From a bacterium (GTDB lineage: Bacteria; SZUA-79; Acidulodesulfobacterales; Acidulodesulfobacteraceae): a stretch of 6,369 bases of DNA. The number at the start of each line of letters is the position of its first letter. Position 1 is the first letter of the stretch. Where the stretch lies: NCBI GenBank assembly GCA_021800745.1, contig JAJYYS010000091.1:1-6369 (forward strand), given 5' to 3'. Below the pieces are notes generated by a model that saw only the letters and a list, made by a program, of their open reading frames with translations, did not search any database and had not been told where the DNA came from. Position numbers and translations under genes: made by a program. This document shows, piece after piece, positions 1 through 6,259 of the stretch.

Positions 1-1301
1 TAAAAAGAGGAATAGACAAAGCCGTAGAAGAAATAGTTAAAGAGCTTAAAAAGATATCGAAGCCTATTCAGGACCAGAAAGAAATAGCGCAGGTCGGTAC
101 CATATCGGCAAACAACGACGAAACTATAGGTTCTATTATTGCGGAAGCCATGGATAAAGTAGGCAAAGAAGGTGTTATTACGGTCGAAGAAGCAAAGAGC
201 ATGGAAACGACGCTTGAAGTAGTCGAAGGAATGCAGTTCGACAGAGGCTATTTATCGCCTTATTTTGTGACGGATTCCGAAAGGATGGAATGCGTTTTGG
301 ATGACCCGTATATTTTGATTAACGAAAAGAAAATATCTGCAATGAAAGATTTACTGCCTATTCTCGAACAAATTGCAAAATCGGGACGCCCGTTTATTAT
401 AATTTCCGAAGATGTTGAAGGAGAAGCTCTTGCAACGCTTGTCGTAAATAAATTAAGAGGCACTTTAAACTGCTGTGCCGTTAAAGCCCCGGGCTTCGGC
501 GACAGGAGAAAGGCTATGCTCGAAGATTTAGCAACATTAACCGGAGGTCAGGTAATTTCCGAAGATATAGGCGTTAAGCTCGAGTCTATCACGCTTAAGG
601 ATCTCGGCCATGCAAAAAGAATAACCGTGGATAAAGACAACACCACGATAGTCGATGGAGCAGGTTCAAAAACAGATATAGAAAAAAGGGTTAAACAAAT
701 CAGAGCTCAGATAGAAGAATCTACATCGGATTACGATAAAGAAAAACTGCAGGAAAGACTTGCAAAATTAATCGGCGGAGTTGCCGTGATTAATGTAGGC
801 GCGGCTACCGAAACCGAAATGAAAGAAAAGAAAGCCAGAGTCGAAGACGCGCTTCACGCTACAAGGGCTGCCGTAGAAGAAGGTATAGTTCCCGGAGGCG
901 GTGTCGCACTCTTAAGGGCGGCGAAGGTCCTGGATAAATTAAAAGGAGCAAACCACGACGAAGATTCCGGCGTTAAAATAATTAAAAGAGCCGTGCAGGA
1001 GCCTTTAAGAATGATTGCCGAAAATGCCGGCGTTGAAGGCTCGATAGTTATAGACAAAGTTCTTAATAATCAAGAATCTGCTTTTGGATATAATGCGGCT
1101 GCGGACAAATACGAAGACCTTATTAAAGCGGGTATTATTGACCCGACTAAGGTTGAAAGGACAGCTCTTCAAAATGCCGCAAGCGTAGCATCGCTTATGC
1201 TTACTACCGAAGCAATGATTGCTGACAAGCCTGAAGAAAAACCTGCCGGAGGAGGAATGCCCGGAGGAATGCCCGGAGGCGGAATGGGCGGGATGTATTA
1301 A
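1..1301 (+). CDS. groEL: Chaperonin GroEL (Hsp60), C-terminal part, 5' end outside window
   Basis: This is the cytoplasmic group I chaperonin subunit. It forms a double heptameric ring that encloses unfolded proteins and folds them with ATP and the co-chaperonin GroES. The reading frame is open from the first base; the first full codon is at position 3 and begins KRGIDKAV, which matches E. coli GroEL at about residue 117. The 432 residues present equal the length expected from there to the C-terminus, so nothing is missing downstream. Visible landmarks are VGTISAN and [10 protein letters not shown], the apical stretch [74 protein letters not shown] with the catalytic Asp, [13 protein letters not shown], the nucleotide-contacting DPTK, and the Gly-Met-rich tail ending GGMY. 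The first ATG inside the window (150) is internal and not the start. groES and the N-terminal GDGTT motif would lie upstream. The gene is closed by the terminator at 1350-1389. Confidence 0.98.
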   Translation, partial: KRGIDKAVEEIVKELKKISKPIQDQKEIAQVGTISANNDETIGSIIAEAMDKVGKEGVITVEEAKSMETTLEVVEGMQFDRGYLSPYFVTDSERMECVLDDPYILINEKKISAMKDLLPILEQIAKSGRPFIIISEDVEGEALATLVVNKLRGTLNCCAVKAPGFGDRRKAMLEDLATLTGGQVISEDIGVKLESITLKDLGHAKRITVDKDNTTIVDGAGSKTDIEKRVKQIRAQIEESTSDYDKEKLQERLAKLIGGVAVINVGAATETEMKEKKARVEDALHATRAAVEEGIVPGGGVALLRAAKVLDKLKGANHDEDSGVKIIKRAVQEPLRMIAENAGVEGSIVIDKVLNNQESAFGYNAAADKYEDLIKAGIIDPTKVERTALQNAASVASLMLTTEAMIADKPEEKPAGGGMPGGMPGGGMGGMY

Positions 1302-1349
1302 GAAATTAACTACTATAGCATAACAGTTAAATAAAATAACTTATTAACG

Positions 1350-1389
1350 ATGCCGAAAATGTTGGGATCTCCAGCATTTTCGGCATTTT
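1350..1389 (+). terminator. Rho-independent terminator of the groEL unit
   Basis: A hairpin has arms at 1350-1365 and 1371-1386. All 16 positions pair, with one G-U at 1362/1374, around a 5-base loop GATCT. The outer stem contains TGCCG/CGGCA and the inner end is TTGG/CCAG. The 3' arm runs into TTTTGTTAT. It lies 48 bases after the groEL stop codon, which fits an intrinsic terminator separating groEL from the moa operon. Confidence 0.9.
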
Positions 1390-1410
1390 GTTATAGATTG
1401 TCGCCTTGAC

Positions 1411-1439
1411 TTGATAATGGATTTTAAATAATTTATAAA
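1411..1439 (+). promoter_or_regulatory. Candidate distal sigma70-type promoter upstream of the moa operon
   Basis: TTGATA (1411-1416) and TATAAA (1434-1439) are separated by 17 bases. An overlapping alternative is TTGACT at 1406-1411 with TAATTT at 1429-1434, also spaced by 17. Either would start RNA near 1440-1446 and give the moa operon a leader of about 85-90 bases. The region is A/T-rich, so chance matches are likely, and the proximal promoter at 1494-1522 is the better candidate. Confidence 0.3.
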
Positions 1440-1493
1440 TGGGCATTAACGGAAAGAATATTAGATTGCCCGCTTAAGCCGCGAGCCGAAACG

Positions 1494-1522
1494 TTGACTT
1501 TTTTGCCGTAATAGTTTAAAAT
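1494..1522 (+). promoter_or_regulatory. Probable promoter of the moaB-moaDE-activase operon (leaderless start)
   Basis: TTGACT (1494-1499) and TAAAAT (1517-1522) are separated by exactly 17 bases, close to the sigma70-type consensus. The predicted transcription start, about 7 bases after the -10 box, falls at 1529-1532. That is on or within three bases of the moaB ATG at 1532. If correct, the operon mRNA is leaderless or nearly so, which agrees with the absence of any Shine-Dalgarno sequence before the ATG. A TATAAT at 1528-1533 overlaps the ATG but has no suitably spaced -35 box. Confidence 0.55.
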
Positions 1523-1531
1523 TCAATTATA

Positions 1532-2065
1532 ATGGGGCATTTAGAGCATAAAAAAGATATAAAAGCCGGCAAGCTTTTAGACGTTTATGTTATAACGTTA
1601 AGCGATACTAGAAAAGAAAGCGAAGATGAAAGCGGAAGCTATATAAAAGAAAAACTTTTATCGGCTTCCCATAAAGTGTCGGGTTACAGTATTATAAAAG
1701 ACGATAAAGAGTTGCTTGAAAACCTTATCGTAAAAATTTGTCATCCGGATCAGAAACATAAAACCGACGCATTAATCATAAACGGCGGAACTGGAGTTTC
1801 TTTTAAAGATATAACTTACGAAACGTTAAAAAATTTATACGATAAAGAGCTGTATGGTTTCGGGGAGTTATTCAGGAGCTTAAGCTATAATGAAATCGGG
1901 TCTTCCGCCATTATGTCGCGCGCTTCCGCAGGAATATATAACGGGAAGATAATTTTTTCCGTCCCAGGTTCCTTGAATGCCGTAAAATTAGCTATGGATA
2001 AGATAATTCTTGATGAAATAGGCCATATTTATTATGAAATATCAAAACATCTCCATATAATATGA
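1532..2065 (+). CDS. moaB: MoaB/MogA-family molybdopterin adenylyltransferase-like protein
   Basis: Members of this cytoplasmic family bind molybdopterin (MPT). MogA and plant Cnx1G adenylylate MPT before metal insertion by MoeA, and MoaB does the same job in some prokaryotes. The 177 residues are close to E. coli MoaB (170). They show the central fold motifs in order: VITLSDT at about 20-26, INGGTG at 83-88 (MPT-binding loop), KDIT at 92-95 with the Asp seen in active MogA/Cnx1G-type enzymes, GFGELFRSLSYNEIG at 109-123, a conserved SRASAG segment, and the PGS motif at 145-147. E. coli MoaB has GDQAP where this protein has KDIT, so the site looks competent. The only usable start is ATG 1532: an in-frame TAA lies 15 bases upstream and no ATG, GTG or TTG occurs in the next 19 codons. 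No ribosome-binding site precedes it. The TGA stop overlaps the next ATG by four bases. MoaB is preferred over MogA from the GFGE and IGSSAIMSRA style, but the two are hard to separate by eye. Confidence 0.9.
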   Translation: MGHLEHKKDIKAGKLLDVYVITLSDTRKESEDESGSYIKEKLLSASHKVSGYSIIKDDKELLENLIVKICHPDQKHKTDALIINGGTGVSFKDITYETLKNLYDKELYGFGELFRSLSYNEIGSSAIMSRASAGIYNGKIIFSVPGSLNAVKLAMDKIILDEIGHIYYEISKHLHII

Positions 2066-2739
2066 TAAATATAAAAGTCCGGCTTTTTGCCGCCTTAAAA
2101 GAAATAATCGGAAAAAATAGATTAGATTTGCAAATCCCCGAAGGCTCATCAGTAGGATATGCCATTACAGCTATAGAAGAAGCCTACCCAGCGGTGGAAA
2201 AAATTATTAAAATTTCTAAGTTTGCCGTTAATATGGAATATGCGGATACCGAAAAAAAATTGACTGAAGGGGACGAAATAACTATTATCATGCCTGTAAG
2301 CGGAGGTGTTTGTTCCGCGGCGGAAAAGAATATGCGTATAGAAATAACCGGTGAAAAAATAGACGATGCTAAAGTTCTCGATTTCGTTTCAGATGCTTCG
2401 GCAGGGTCTGTTCTTTTGTTTAACGGAACGGTTAGGGATAACGACGACGGCAAGCCTGTAGAATATTTATATTACGAGGCGTATGAAGAAATGGCGGTTA
2501 AAGAAATTAAGAAATTAATTGAAGCCGCATTTGATAAGTATGACATTCTAAAAGTCTGCGTAATACACAGGACAGGAAAGATGAATGTCGGTGAAATTTC
2601 TATTTCCATAGGGGTTTCAAGTCCCCACAGGGAAGATTCCTATATTGCGTCGAAATTTTTAATAGACAATATAAAGGAAACGGTGCCGATTTGGAAGAAG
2701 GAAATGTTCGAAGAAGGCGGCAGATGGAAAAAATTATAA
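2062..2739 (+). CDS. Fused molybdopterin synthase, MoaD (small) plus MoaE (large) subunit
   Basis: Molybdopterin synthase moves sulfur from a thiocarboxylated MoaD C-terminal Gly to cyclic pyranopterin monophosphate held by MoaE. Here both subunits lie in one 225-residue chain. Residues 1-82 are a ubiquitin-like MoaD (VRLFAALKEIIG, then DEITIIMPVSGG), ending at the Gly81-Gly82 that is normally the free C-terminus. Residues 83-90 are a short linker, and MoaE begins at Met91. MoaE landmarks are FNGTVRDND (120-128), YEAYEEMA, VIHRTGKMNVGE (167-178), SSPHR (186-190), and IKETVPIWKKE (204-214) with the two catalytic lysines K205 and K212, followed by GGRW. No catalytic residue appears lost. The ATG sits inside the moaB stop (ATGA overlap) without a clear ribosome-binding site, so translation is probably coupled to moaB. 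Mycobacterial MoaX has the same layout and is reported to be cleaved after the Gly-Gly; such processing here is inference. The last 16 bases overlap the activase gene. Confidence 0.93.
   Translation: MINIKVRLFAALKEIIGKNRLDLQIPEGSSVGYAITAIEEAYPAVEKIIKISKFAVNMEYADTEKKLTEGDEITIIMPVSGGVCSAAEKNMRIEITGEKIDDAKVLDFVSDASAGSVLLFNGTVRDNDDGKPVEYLYYEAYEEMAVKEIKKLIEAAFDKYDILKVCVIHRTGKMNVGEISISIGVSSPHREDSYIASKFLIDNIKETVPIWKKEMFEEGGRWKKL
2712..2717 (+). promoter_or_regulatory. Ribosome-binding site deciding the activase start
   Basis: AGAAGG lies 6 bases before ATG 2724, inside the end of the moaD-moaE gene. It is a one-mismatch Shine-Dalgarno sequence at good spacing. The other in-frame candidates, TTG 2691 and ATG 2754, have no comparable purine run. 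This favours 2724 as the start of the activase. Confidence 0.5.
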
Positions 2740-5735
2740 AAAGAATAAATAATATGAAAGAATACAATAAAGAACTATATTTGGGCATAGATATAGGTTC
2801 AACCACCGTTAAATTTGCAATTTTAGACAAAAGCCTGAGAGTTCTAAAGAAAGATTATATAAGGTCAAACGGCGAATCTATTAAAACGGCTTATAATGTT
2901 TTAAAAAGTATTTTTGATGAATTTTCCGAAAATTCTTTTGCCGGAATAGGAGCTACCGGTTCCGGTTCGCGGACGGTAGGGGAGGTTTTAGGCATTCCCA
3001 ATATAAACGAACTTGTCGCGCAGACGGAAGCTGTAAAATATTTTTATCCAGATGTTAGAACGGTCATAGAGATGGGCGGACAGGATTCTAAATTTCTTAT
3101 GCTTAAGAAAAATAAAGAAACCGGACAGATTTTCTTGGAGGACTTCGGATTAAACGACTTATGCGCCGCCGGGACGGGTTCTTTTCTCGACCAACAGGCG
3201 GAAAGACTTAATATAAATATAGAAAATGAATTCGGAAAATTAGCCTTAGAATCGAAAAATCCAGCAAAAATAGCTGGAAGATGCACCGTATTTGCCAAGT
3301 CGGATATGATTCATCTTCAGCAGGTTTCGACGCCTATACCTGATATCGTTGCGGGATTGTGCTATGCCGTCGCAAGAACTTTCATAGGAACGATTGCAAA
3401 GGGCAAAAAATTTGAAAAGCCTGTTATTTTTCAGGGCGGCGTGGCATTTAACCAGGGCATGGCGAGGGCATTCAAGGATATCCTGAATCTTAAAGACAGC
3501 GAACTTATTGTACCGGAACATCATACGGTTATGTCTGCGATTGGAATCGCCATAATCTCGCAGAATGAAAAAAATTTTAAATTTAAAGGGCTGGAACACC
3601 TTAAAGAATTCATTGAGAAAAATAAATTAACCGGCAGATACAGAGACAGGCTTAAACATAATTATCCGGAAGATAAAAAAGATAATGATGCGGATTTAGA
3701 TAATTTAAGCCTTCTTAAATCACGTTCCGGCTTAACGGTTCCCGTTTATATAGGAGTAGATACAGGTTCCGTTTCCACAAACGTAGTTTTATTAGACGAA
3801 AATAAACAGCTTCTGGTAAAAAAATATAAAAAGACCAACGGTAAACCTATAGAGGTCGTCAGAGATACCCTTTATGAAATATATCTGGAATTAAAAAATT
3901 TTAACGTGGATGCTTCCGTTAGGGGGGTCTGCACTACCGGTTCCGGAAGGTATTTGATAGCGGACTATATCGGGGCGGATGTAGTTAAAAACGAAATAAC
4001 GGCGCAGGCGGCGGCGTCTATCTTTATCGATAAAGACGTGGACACCGTTTTCGAAATCGGCGGACAGGATTCAAAATATATAAGAATTAAGAACGGCGTG
4101 GTAATAGATTTTGAAATGAATAAAGCCTGCGCCGCAGGTACGGGCTCGTTTCTGGAAGAACAGGCGCAGAAACTCAACATAGATATTATTAAAGAATTTG
4201 CCGATAAAGCTTTTAATGCTTCAAGTTCGTGCAACCTTGGCGACAGATGCACGGTATTTATGGAATCCGACCTCGTATCGCATCAGCAGAAAGGCGCCGA
4301 TAAAGACCAGCTTATCGCGGGACTCGCATATTCTATAGTCGAGAATTACTTAAATAAAGTAGTTTTAGGAAAACCTGTTGGCGACCGCATACTTTTTCAG
4401 GGCGGCGTTGCATTAAATAAAGCGGTCGTAAGCGCTTTTGAAACTCTTCTCGATAAGAAAATAGTCATTCCTGAACACAATGAGGTAACCGGGGCTATAG
4501 GAAGCGCCCTTATTGCTTTTCAGAATAAAGGTCCGTCTAAATTTGCCGGTTTCGACCTCAGGAACAGAAAGTACTTCAGGGAATCTTTCGAATGCCAGAA
4601 ATGTTCTAATTTATGCGATGTCAATAAAGTTACCGTAGAGCAGGAATCTCCGCATTATTACGGAGCAAGATGCGATATATTCGAAATAGATAAAACTAAA
4701 ATAAAAAAAGGGGAAAACTTTTTAAAATTCAGAAAAGAACTTTTATTAGCCGGGTATTTCGCGGAAAACGAATCCGATTATTCTAAACTCCGCGTAGGAA
4801 TTCCTTTGTGCTTAGAAACATACGACCTTTTTCCTTTTTATAATGAATTTTTTACGAAACTCGGATTTAACGTTATTTTATCCGACGAAACTAACAGGCA
4901 GATTATAAATGAGTCCAATATGCTTTCCGTAACCGATACCTGTTTTCCGGTAAAAGTAGTAGCCGGACATGTAAAAAATCTGATAGATAAGAAGGTTGAC
5001 GCAATTTTTCTGCCGGCGCTCGTAAATAGAGAAAAAAATCACGAATTTCAGAAAAATACATATCAATGTCCTTATATTCAGGGTGTTCCAAGCATAGTAA
5101 AATCGCTTTTGGAATTTAATAAGATAAAGGTTATTGCTCCTGAAATCAGAATGCTTGAAGACGGTTCCGATTATGACCAGACGATAAACAATATCTCCAG
5201 AAATTTAAAAGGTTTAGGCATATCTAAAAAGAAAATTGTGAACGCGTTCCGCTGTGCTGTTCAAAAACAAAAATATTTTTTTGAAACGTTAAAAATGAAA
5301 GGAAGAGAGGTTATAGAAAAATACGAGGATATTACGGTATTAATCGGCAGGCCTTATAACACACAAGACGACGGGATTAATTTAGCTATTTCCAATAAAA
5401 TATCTTCTTTGGGAGTAACCGTTATTCCGATGGATTTTCTTGATATAGGCGAAGTTTCTATTTACGGAGAGCATGATAATATGTTCTGGCATTCCGGGCA
5501 CAAAATTTTATCCGCTGCAAAGATAATAATGGATAATCCTAAACTTAACGCTGTTTATGTTACTAATTATGCCTGCGGCCCCGATTCGTTCATTAAGACT
5601 TTTTTTGCAGACTATATGAAATATAAGCCCTACCTTGAAATAGAAATAGACGAACATAATGCCGATGCCGGCTACGTAACGAGACTTGAGGCTTTCTTTG
5701 ACAGCATAAAGGATTTCAAGCCTGAAAATATTTGA
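2724..5735 (+). CDS. Double-ASKHA acyl-CoA dehydratase activase-like protein with DUF2229-type region
   Basis: HgdC/BcrAD/BadFG-type activators use ATP hydrolysis to inject a low-potential electron from a [4Fe-4S] cluster into a dehydratase or reductase. The 1003 residues hold two complete ASKHA ATPase domains. Domain 1 (about 19-280) has GIDIGSTT, IEMGGQDSK, CAAGTGSF (C147), GRCTVF (C187) and FQGGVAFN. Domain 2 (about 341-600) has GVDTGS, IGGQDSK, CAAGTGSF (C469), DRCTVF (C509) and FQGGVALN. One chain therefore supplies all four Cys that a homodimeric activator uses for its cluster. A Cys-rich knot follows (C624, C627, C631, C650), then a DUF2229-type region with TCFPVK (C740), QCPY (C782), ACGPDS (C951) and a final IDEHNADAGYVTRLEAF. 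No signal peptide or membrane segment is visible, so it is cytoplasmic. ATG 2724 is chosen for its AGAAGG; ATG 2754 gives a shorter N-terminus closer to the GIDIGST core and is a fair alternative. Longer relatives of about 1400 residues continue past the DEH motif, whereas this one stops there. Its target enzyme is unknown and no partner gene is adjacent. It is translated with the moa genes (16-base overlap). Confidence 0.88.
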   Translation: MEKIIKRINNMKEYNKELYLGIDIGSTTVKFAILDKSLRVLKKDYIRSNGESIKTAYNVLKSIFDEFSENSFAGIGATGSGSRTVGEVLGIPNINELVAQTEAVKYFYPDVRTVIEMGGQDSKFLMLKKNKETGQIFLEDFGLNDLCAAGTGSFLDQQAERLNINIENEFGKLALESKNPAKIAGRCTVFAKSDMIHLQQVSTPIPDIVAGLCYAVARTFIGTIAKGKKFEKPVIFQGGVAFNQGMARAFKDILNLKDSELIVPEHHTVMSAIGIAIISQNEKNFKFKGLEHLKEFIEKNKLTGRYRDRLKHNYPEDKKDNDADLDNLSLLKSRSGLTVPVYIGVDTGSVSTNVVLLDENKQLLVKKYKKTNGKPIEVVRDTLYEIYLELKNFNVDASVRGVCTTGSGRYLIADYIGADVVKNEITAQAAASIFIDKDVDTVFEIGGQDSKYIRIKNGVVIDFEMNKACAAGTGSFLEEQAQKLNIDIIKEFADKAFNASSSCNLGDRCTVFMESDLVSHQQKGADKDQLIAGLAYSIVENYLNKVVLGKPVGDRILFQGGVALNKAVVSAFETLLDKKIVIPEHNEVTGAIGSALIAFQNKGPSKFAGFDLRNRKYFRESFECQKCSNLCDVNKVTVEQESPHYYGARCDIFEIDKTKIKKGENFLKFRKELLLAGYFAENESDYSKLRVGIPLCLETYDLFPFYNEFFTKLGFNVILSDETNRQIINESNMLSVTDTCFPVKVVAGHVKNLIDKKVDAIFLPALVNREKNHEFQKNTYQCPYIQGVPSIVKSLLEFNKIKVIAPEIRMLEDGSDYDQTINNISRNLKGLGISKKKIVNAFRCAVQKQKYFFETLKMKGREVIEKYEDITVLIGRPYNTQDDGINLAISNKISSLGVTVIPMDFLDIGEVSIYGEHDNMFWHSGHKILSAAKIIMDNPKLNAVYVTNYACGPDSFIKTFFADYMKYKPYLEIEIDEHNADAGYVTRLEAFFDSIKDFKPENI

Positions 5736-5759
5736 CATTTTTTTATTATTATATAATAA
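5732..5759 (+). promoter_or_regulatory. Probable perR promoter
   Basis: A perfect TTGACA (5732-5737) overlaps the activase stop codon (TGA 5733-5735). The best -10 candidate at usable spacing is TAATAA (5754-5759, 16-base spacer). A perfect TATAAT at 5752-5757 is only 14 bases away. Transcription would start around 5765-5768, giving a leader of about 30 bases. The -10 position is ambiguous because the spacer is nearly all A and T. There is no intrinsic terminator between the activase and perR, so read-through from the moa operon is also possible. Confidence 0.55.
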
Positions 5760-5773
5760 TAAATATTATATAA
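5742..5773. repeat. Nested A/T palindromes over the perR promoter
   Basis: Two overlapping inverted repeats are exact. The first is a 22-base perfect palindrome at 5742-5763, with left half TTTATTATTAT and right half ATAATAATAAA. The second has 10-base arms at 5749-5758 (TTATATAATA) and 5764-5773 (TATTATATAA) around a 5-base spacer. Both cover the -10 region and the predicted transcription start, where a repressor would block RNA polymerase. A low-complexity A/T tract produces palindromes by chance more easily than mixed sequence does. Confidence 0.7.
5754..5768. promoter_or_regulatory. Candidate PerR box (autoregulatory operator)
   Basis: The 15-base stretch TAATAAT-A-AATATTA matches the B. 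subtilis PerR box consensus TTATAATNATTATAA at 11 of 14 defined positions. It lies across the -10 region and start site of the PerR-type gene. Fur-family regulators often repress their own gene. The match is by eye in an A/T-only tract and could be fortuitous; the larger palindromes around it may be the true operator. Confidence 0.35.
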
Positions 5774-5794
5774 AGAGAGAGTTAATTATTTTTT

Positions 5795-6259
5795 ATGAAT
5801 TCGAAACCTAGATTAAATGCGATATTATTAAAAATAAAAAAAATGGGTTACAGTCTTACTCCGCAAAGGCTTGAAATTATTAAGATTATATCCGAATCTA
5901 AAAACCATCCGTCCGCTACGGAAGTATATAATAAAGTCAAGGAATTATATCCGATGGTTTCATTGAATACCGTTTATAAAAATCTTTCTATGCTTGCGTC
6001 TCTGCATGAAGTTAAAGAAATAAAAACTATGCAGGATTCTGTCCGTTACGATGGGGATATTTCTTTGCATGGGCACGCTATATGCGAAAAATGCGGAAAA
6101 ATAATCGACGTCGAGATAGGCGAGTTTGATTTTAAGGGATTTTTTGAAACTAAAATAAAGAACAAGCTGGACGAGAATTATCGGATAAGAAATTACGGGG
6201 TTGAATTTTACGGCTTATGCGGCGGTTGCGATAAAGACGAGTCCCCTTCCAATACGTAG
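5795..6259 (+). CDS. perR: Fur-family peroxide-responsive regulator, PerR type
   Basis: Fur-family dimers bind DNA with a regulatory metal. PerR represses peroxide-defence genes until H2O2, acting through bound iron, oxidises its ligand histidines. The 154 residues show the winged helix (LTPQRLEII at 21-29, HPSATEVYNKV at 38-48, SLNTVYKNLSML at 56-67) and the dimerisation domain. The structural Zn site is Cys4: C97/C100 (CEKC) and C142/C145 (CGGC). The regulatory site aligns one for one with B. subtilis PerR H37, D85, H91, H93 and D104 as H38, D86, H92, H94 and D105. The last Asp (KIIDV) is the residue reported to separate H2O2-sensing PerR from Fur, which has Glu there. The start ATG 5795 is preceded by GAGAGAG ending 13 bases upstream, a weak and distant ribosome-binding site; the next in-frame ATG (5843) would cut into the conserved LTPQR region. 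The 3' end overlaps a probable convergent gene. An iron-sensing Fur role cannot be fully excluded. Confidence 0.87.
   Translation: MNSKPRLNAILLKIKKMGYSLTPQRLEIIKIISESKNHPSATEVYNKVKELYPMVSLNTVYKNLSMLASLHEVKEIKTMQDSVRYDGDISLHGHAICEKCGKIIDVEIGEFDFKGFFETKIKNKLDENYRIRNYGVEFYGLCGGCDKDESPSNT

Noticed and set aside
1248..1298. GGAATGCCC-type short repeats near the end of groEL
   Set aside because: These encode the usual Gly-Met-rich C-terminal tail of GroEL and need no separate explanation.
1387..1531. Riboswitch, in particular a molybdenum-cofactor type, or a small gene between groEL and moaB
   Set aside because: I saw no conserved riboswitch core or stable multi-stem fold. Only a weak GGGCA/TGCCC pairing (1441-1445/1467-1471) and an 8-base palindrome GCTTAAGC (1472-1479) are present. 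No convincing small ORF was found.
2299..2334. Programmed frameshift after the MoaD Gly-Gly to release free MoaD
   Set aside because: Neither alternative frame gives a stop near the Gly-Gly codons, and there is no slippery heptamer, so frameshifting would not produce a MoaD ending in GG.
2691..2723. TTG at 2691 as an earlier start of the activase
   Set aside because: It would deepen the overlap with moaD-moaE to 49 bases and add an arginine-rich leader that merely reads through the MoaE coding sequence. ATG 2724 has a ribosome-binding site and fits the family better.
3246..3599. Minus-strand open frames inside the activase, and similar ones within groEL and moaDE
   Set aside because: They lie opposite strongly conserved coding sequence, have no ribosome-binding sites and no recognisable motifs, and are explained as antisense shadows of the real genes.
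5736..5794. Intrinsic terminator after the activase, suggested by the run of seven T at 5738-5744
   Set aside because: No G/C-containing hairpin precedes the T run. The symmetric elements downstream are all A/T and sit in the perR promoter.
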